A stretch of 23,703 bases of DNA, taken from positions 1 through 23,703 of the forward strand of contig DIZF01000075.1 of the NCBI GenBank assembly GCA_002427815.1, given 5' to 3'. The notes under the pieces were generated by a model. The model was given only the letters and a program-made list of their open reading frames with translations, ran no database searches and was not told the origin of the DNA. Shown piece after piece: positions 21,845 to 23,703 of the stretch. Each line of letters begins with the position of its first letter. Position 1 is the stretch's first letter. Position numbers and translations under genes: made by a program. This DNA is from Ramlibacter tataouinensis. Its GTDB lineage: Bacteria; Pseudomonadota; Gammaproteobacteria; Burkholderiales; Burkholderiaceae_C.

Positions 21845-22773
21845 CGCGTCAGATTCTGCCAGCGCCGCGAATAGCCGGTCGCGACGGCGAACGTGTTGAC
21901 CTGGGCCTGCACGGTGTCCTCGATGCGGATGCCGTATCCGCCCGCCATCGCGAAGGCCAGCGGGAGCCGGCGCTGCCAGGCCCACTCGAAAACCCGTCGG
22001 TCCCGCGCCATCAAACCGTCCCAGGTGAGTTTCAAGCGCCCCAGGCGATCCCGCTCGTGGGGGTCCGCGCCGGCCAGGTAGATGACCAGGCCGGGCTCGA
22101 AGCGAAGCTCCAGTTGAGCCAGCGCAGCACCGAGCGCACGGAGATACTCCTCATCACCGCAACCGTCGGGCAGGCCGATGTCCAGGTCGCCGGCTTCCTT
22201 GCGAAAAGGAAAGTTCCTGGCGCCATGCAGCGACAAGGTGAACACGCTGCTGTCGTTTCGGAAAATGCTCGCCGTGCCGTTTCCCTGATGCACGTCCAGG
22301 TCGACTACGGCGACCTTCAGCGCCGTGCCCCCGGCTCCACTGGCCGCTTCGGCCTGCATCAGACGCGCGGCCACGGCTGCGTCATTGAATACGCAGAACC
22401 CGCTGCCCTTGTCGACGCCCGCATGATGGGTGCCCCCGGCGATGTTGGCCGCCAGGCCCTCGCGCAACGCCGCGCGGCAGGCGTCAATGGTGGCGCCTAC
22501 CGAGCGCCGGGCGCGCTCGGCCATGTCGGTACTCCAGGGAAACCCGATCTCGCGCATGGCCTTGGGGGCTATCGATCCGTCGGAGATGGCCCCGACATAG
22601 GCGGGGCTGTGAACCCGGGCCAGTTCGGCGTCGGTGGCGGGCATGGCCTGCCTGAGTTCAATGTCGGGCAGCTCGGCCGTCAGGCGGTCGCGCAACAGCT
22701 GGTACTTCGCCATCGGGAACCGGTGCCCCGCAGGCAAAGGCAGGACGAACTGGGTGGCATGGAAGACCTGCAC
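21841..22773 (-). CDS. Histone deacetylase family protein (AcuC/HDAC-like amidohydrolase)
   Basis: Zn-dependent deacetylase-fold enzyme of 310 aa; bacterial members act on acetylated proteins, polyamines or other acyl-amides. The catalytic His pair is H116-H117 in GGTHHAG. FCVFNDAAVAA follows at 126-136. The Zn ligands are D160 and H162 (VDLDVHQGNGT) and D237 (AGADPHERD). The transition-state Tyr is Y280 in AGGYG. The active site therefore appears complete. The start is GTG at 22773 (MQVFHATQFVLPLPAGHRFP); this N-terminus fits the family, and the next in-frame Met is residue 21. No good ribosome site is visible. The thioesterase gene overlaps its stop by 4 nt, suggesting the pair act in the same acyl-compound metabolism. 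Confidence 0.92.
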   Translation of the reverse strand: MQVFHATQFVLPLPAGHRFPMAKYQLLRDRLTAELPDIELRQAMPATDAELARVHSPAYVGAISDGSIAPKAMREIGFPWSTDMAERARRSVGATIDACRAALREGLAANIAGGTHHAGVDKGSGFCVFNDAAVAARLMQAEAASGAGGTALKVAVVDLDVHQGNGTASIFRNDSSVFTLSLHGARNFPFRKEAGDLDIGLPDGCGDEEYLRALGAALAQLELRFEPGLVIYLAGADPHERDRLGRLKLTWDGLMARDRRVFEWAWQRRLPLAFAMAGGYGIRIEDTVQAQVNTFAVATGYSRRWQNLTR

Positions 22774-22818
22774 CCAGCCATTGTGTCCGGCTCATCGGCG
22801 CCTTCTTTCTAGGTAGGC

Positions 22819-22843
22819 CATTCTAGAATGCTGCAGCGCAGCA
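22819..22843. promoter_or_regulatory. Adjacent palindromes upstream of the phasin promoter; PhaR-like operator
   Basis: CATTCTAGAATG (22819-22830) is a perfect 12-bp palindrome. Overlapping its end, TGCTGC-AGC-GCAGCA (22829-22843) is a perfect inverted repeat containing CTGC-N3-GCAG, which, as I recall, is the site reported for the PHA regulator PhaR upstream of phaP in Paracoccus. It ends 8 nt before the -35 hexamer. A further TGC-rich stretch (22887-22897) lies at the expected start point. Confidence 0.55.
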
Positions 22844-22851
22844 AAAATGGG

Positions 22852-22879
22852 TTGCAAAGCAGCTCGCCACCCTTATACT
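22852..22879 (+). promoter_or_regulatory. Sigma70-like promoter of the phasin gene
   Basis: TTGCAA (22852-22857, 4 of 6), a 16-nt spacer and TATACT (22874-22879, 5 of 6). Initiation near 22886 gives a leader of about 84 nt. It sits just downstream of the PhaR-like operator. Confidence 0.6.
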
Positions 22880-22969
22880 TCTATCCATGCTGCACTGCAC
22901 CAAAACAGGCGCCCGGCCGACGTTCAGAGCAGTTAACGATTCCCTACCCCACCCATTGGAGATTTCCAT

Positions 22970-23515
22970 ATGTTGACCGCTGAACAAGTCCTCGCCTCGC
23001 AAAAAGCCACCATCGAAACCCTGTTCGGCCTGACCGGCAAGGCGTTCGAAGGCGTCGAGAAGCTCGTCGAGCTGAACGTCACCGCCACCAAGGCCGCTCT
23101 GACCGAAGCCGCCGGCACCACCCAGGCCTTCCTGGGCGTGAAGGACGCGCAAGAACTGATGGCCCTGCAAGCTGCCATGTTCCAGCCCCTGGCCGAGAAG
23201 ACCGCCGCCTACAGCCGCCACCTGTACGACATCGCGTCGGGCACTGGCGCCGAGTTCGGCCGCACGTTCGAGTCGCAAGCCGCGGAAGCCCAGAAGAAGT
23301 TCCTGGCCGTGGTCGACAATGCCGCCAAGAACGCCCCAGCCGGCAGCGAAACCGCCGTCGCCGTGTTCAAGAGCGCTGTGGCCGCCGGCACCAACGCCCT
23401 GGAATCCGTGCAAAAGGCCGTCAAGCAGGCCTCCGATGTGGCTGAAGCCAATTTCAACGCCGTGGCCACCCAGGCCGTGAACGCCGCCAAGACCACGACT
23501 TCGAAGAAGCGTTAA
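22970..23515 (+). CDS. phaP: Phasin family protein (PHA granule-associated)
   Basis: Protein of 181 aa that coats polyhydroxyalkanoate granules and controls their size and number. It starts MLTAEQVLASQKATIETLFGLTGKAFEGVEKLVELN, the standard phasin_2/TIGR01841 N-terminus of burkholderial phasins. Long amphipathic helices follow (KAALTEAAGTTQAFL, QPLAEKTAAYSRHLYDIASGTGAEFGRTFE), and the Ala/Lys-rich end is TTTSKKR. There is no signal peptide. The ribosome site GGAG (22956-22959) lies 10 nt before the ATG. It is preceded by a promoter and PhaR-like operator and followed by a 142-nt untranslated stretch and a strong terminator, so it is a single-gene unit. No PHA synthase genes are in the window. 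Confidence 0.94.
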   Translation: MLTAEQVLASQKATIETLFGLTGKAFEGVEKLVELNVTATKAALTEAAGTTQAFLGVKDAQELMALQAAMFQPLAEKTAAYSRHLYDIASGTGAEFGRTFESQAAEAQKKFLAVVDNAAKNAPAGSETAVAVFKSAVAAGTNALESVQKAVKQASDVAEANFNAVATQAVNAAKTTTSKKR

Positions 23516-23657
23516 TCGACACTTGAAACCGGAGTTCCTGCCTCCAGTTAAATGGTGCAGGTACTCTGCAGATTTCCGGGCTCCTGTGAATGAACAGGAG
23601 TTCCAAAGGTTGTCTCCTCGGGTCCTTTCGACACCCTCACAGGTTCAGGGATCCTTC
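23516..23657 (+). other. Long structured 3' UTR of the phasin gene
   Basis: 142 nt between the phasin stop and terminator, with no ORF I would call. It contains a perfect 7-bp hairpin (CTCCTGT 23581-23587 with ACAGGAG 23594-23600, 6-nt loop) and GGAGTTCC in two copies (23531-23538 and 23597-23604). It could be a stabilising 3' UTR or the source of a 3'-derived small RNA ending at the following terminator. Confidence 0.4.
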
Positions 23658-23689
23658 AAGCCCCGCTCGCAAGAGCGGGGCTTTTTTTT
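23658..23689 (+). terminator. Strong intrinsic terminator after phasin
   Basis: A perfect 11-bp stem (23658-23668 with 23673-23683, AAGCCCCGCTC / GAGCGGGGCTT) closes a GCAA tetraloop and is followed by an unbroken T8 run (23682-23689). Confidence 0.97.
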
Positions 23690-23703
23690 GGTGCGCCCGG
23701 CAG

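Noticed and set aside
1..23703. CRISPR array, insertion sequence, prophage, integron or toxin-antitoxin pair
   Set aside because: No regularly spaced repeats, terminal inverted repeats, transposase, integrase or phage genes are visible. The only tandem repeat is the coding hexamer at 14091-14132.

Overview
The window is GC-rich, tightly packed chromosomal DNA. Several features point to a betaproteobacterium of the order Burkholderiales, most likely family Comamonadaceae (Variovorax/Ramlibacter/Polaromonas-like): the hupB - tRNA-Val - ppiD order, EarP with an EF-P carrying Arg32, a PHA phasin, a CsbD gene paired with a TolA-like small periplasmic protein, and an unusual histone-deacetylase homologue coupled to a hot-dog thioesterase. 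This placement is inferred from protein recognition; no search was run. No phage, insertion sequence, CRISPR array or rRNA is visible.

Layout. 1-2604: housekeeping block on the minus strand, with a good sigma70 promoter, a 130-nt leader, hupB, tRNA-Val(UAC) 13 nt after hupB, an intrinsic terminator, ppiD and a final bidirectional terminator. 2731-7439 (minus): tartrate/D-malate dehydrogenase, EamA exporter, pgsA and uvrC. 7440-7517: short divergent promoter region with two perfect inverted repeats. 7518-10654 (plus): earP, then an OmpR-type response regulator overlapping it by 20 nt, then its histidine kinase. 10635-12302 (minus): an EptA/MCR-type phosphoethanolamine transferase whose 3' end overlaps the kinase gene. 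12438-13151 (plus): efp with a structured leader and its own terminator. 13167-15617: a heme N-demethylase-like (DUF3445) gene, an uncharacterised tail-anchored GYF-like protein with an EP repeat, and a LOG-family gene.

15622-20374 (minus) is a four-gene run (NhaD/SLC13-like transporter, 2-hydroxyacid dehydrogenase, RmuC, MFS transporter) with junctions of 5 nt, 0 nt and a 4-nt overlap. 20600-21306 (plus) is a two-gene stress-type unit (CsbD and a small secreted Cys/Lys/Ala-rich protein). 21401-22773 (minus) holds the deacetylase homologue and a thioesterase gene interrupted by an in-frame TGA. 22819-23689 (plus) is a phasin gene with a PhaR-like operator, a sigma70-like promoter, a 142-nt 3' UTR and a very strong terminator.

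Most genes are ordinary core genes. The points most worth checking are the TGA in the thioesterase gene where a Trp codon is expected, the separation of earP from efp by a PmrAB-like two-component system plus eptA, the structured efp leader, a short ORF with a strong ribosome site overlapping the hupB start, and the twice-repeated CxxLxxNAKxxC motif of the small periplasmic protein. I did not find a clearly novel multi-gene defence or biosynthetic system.
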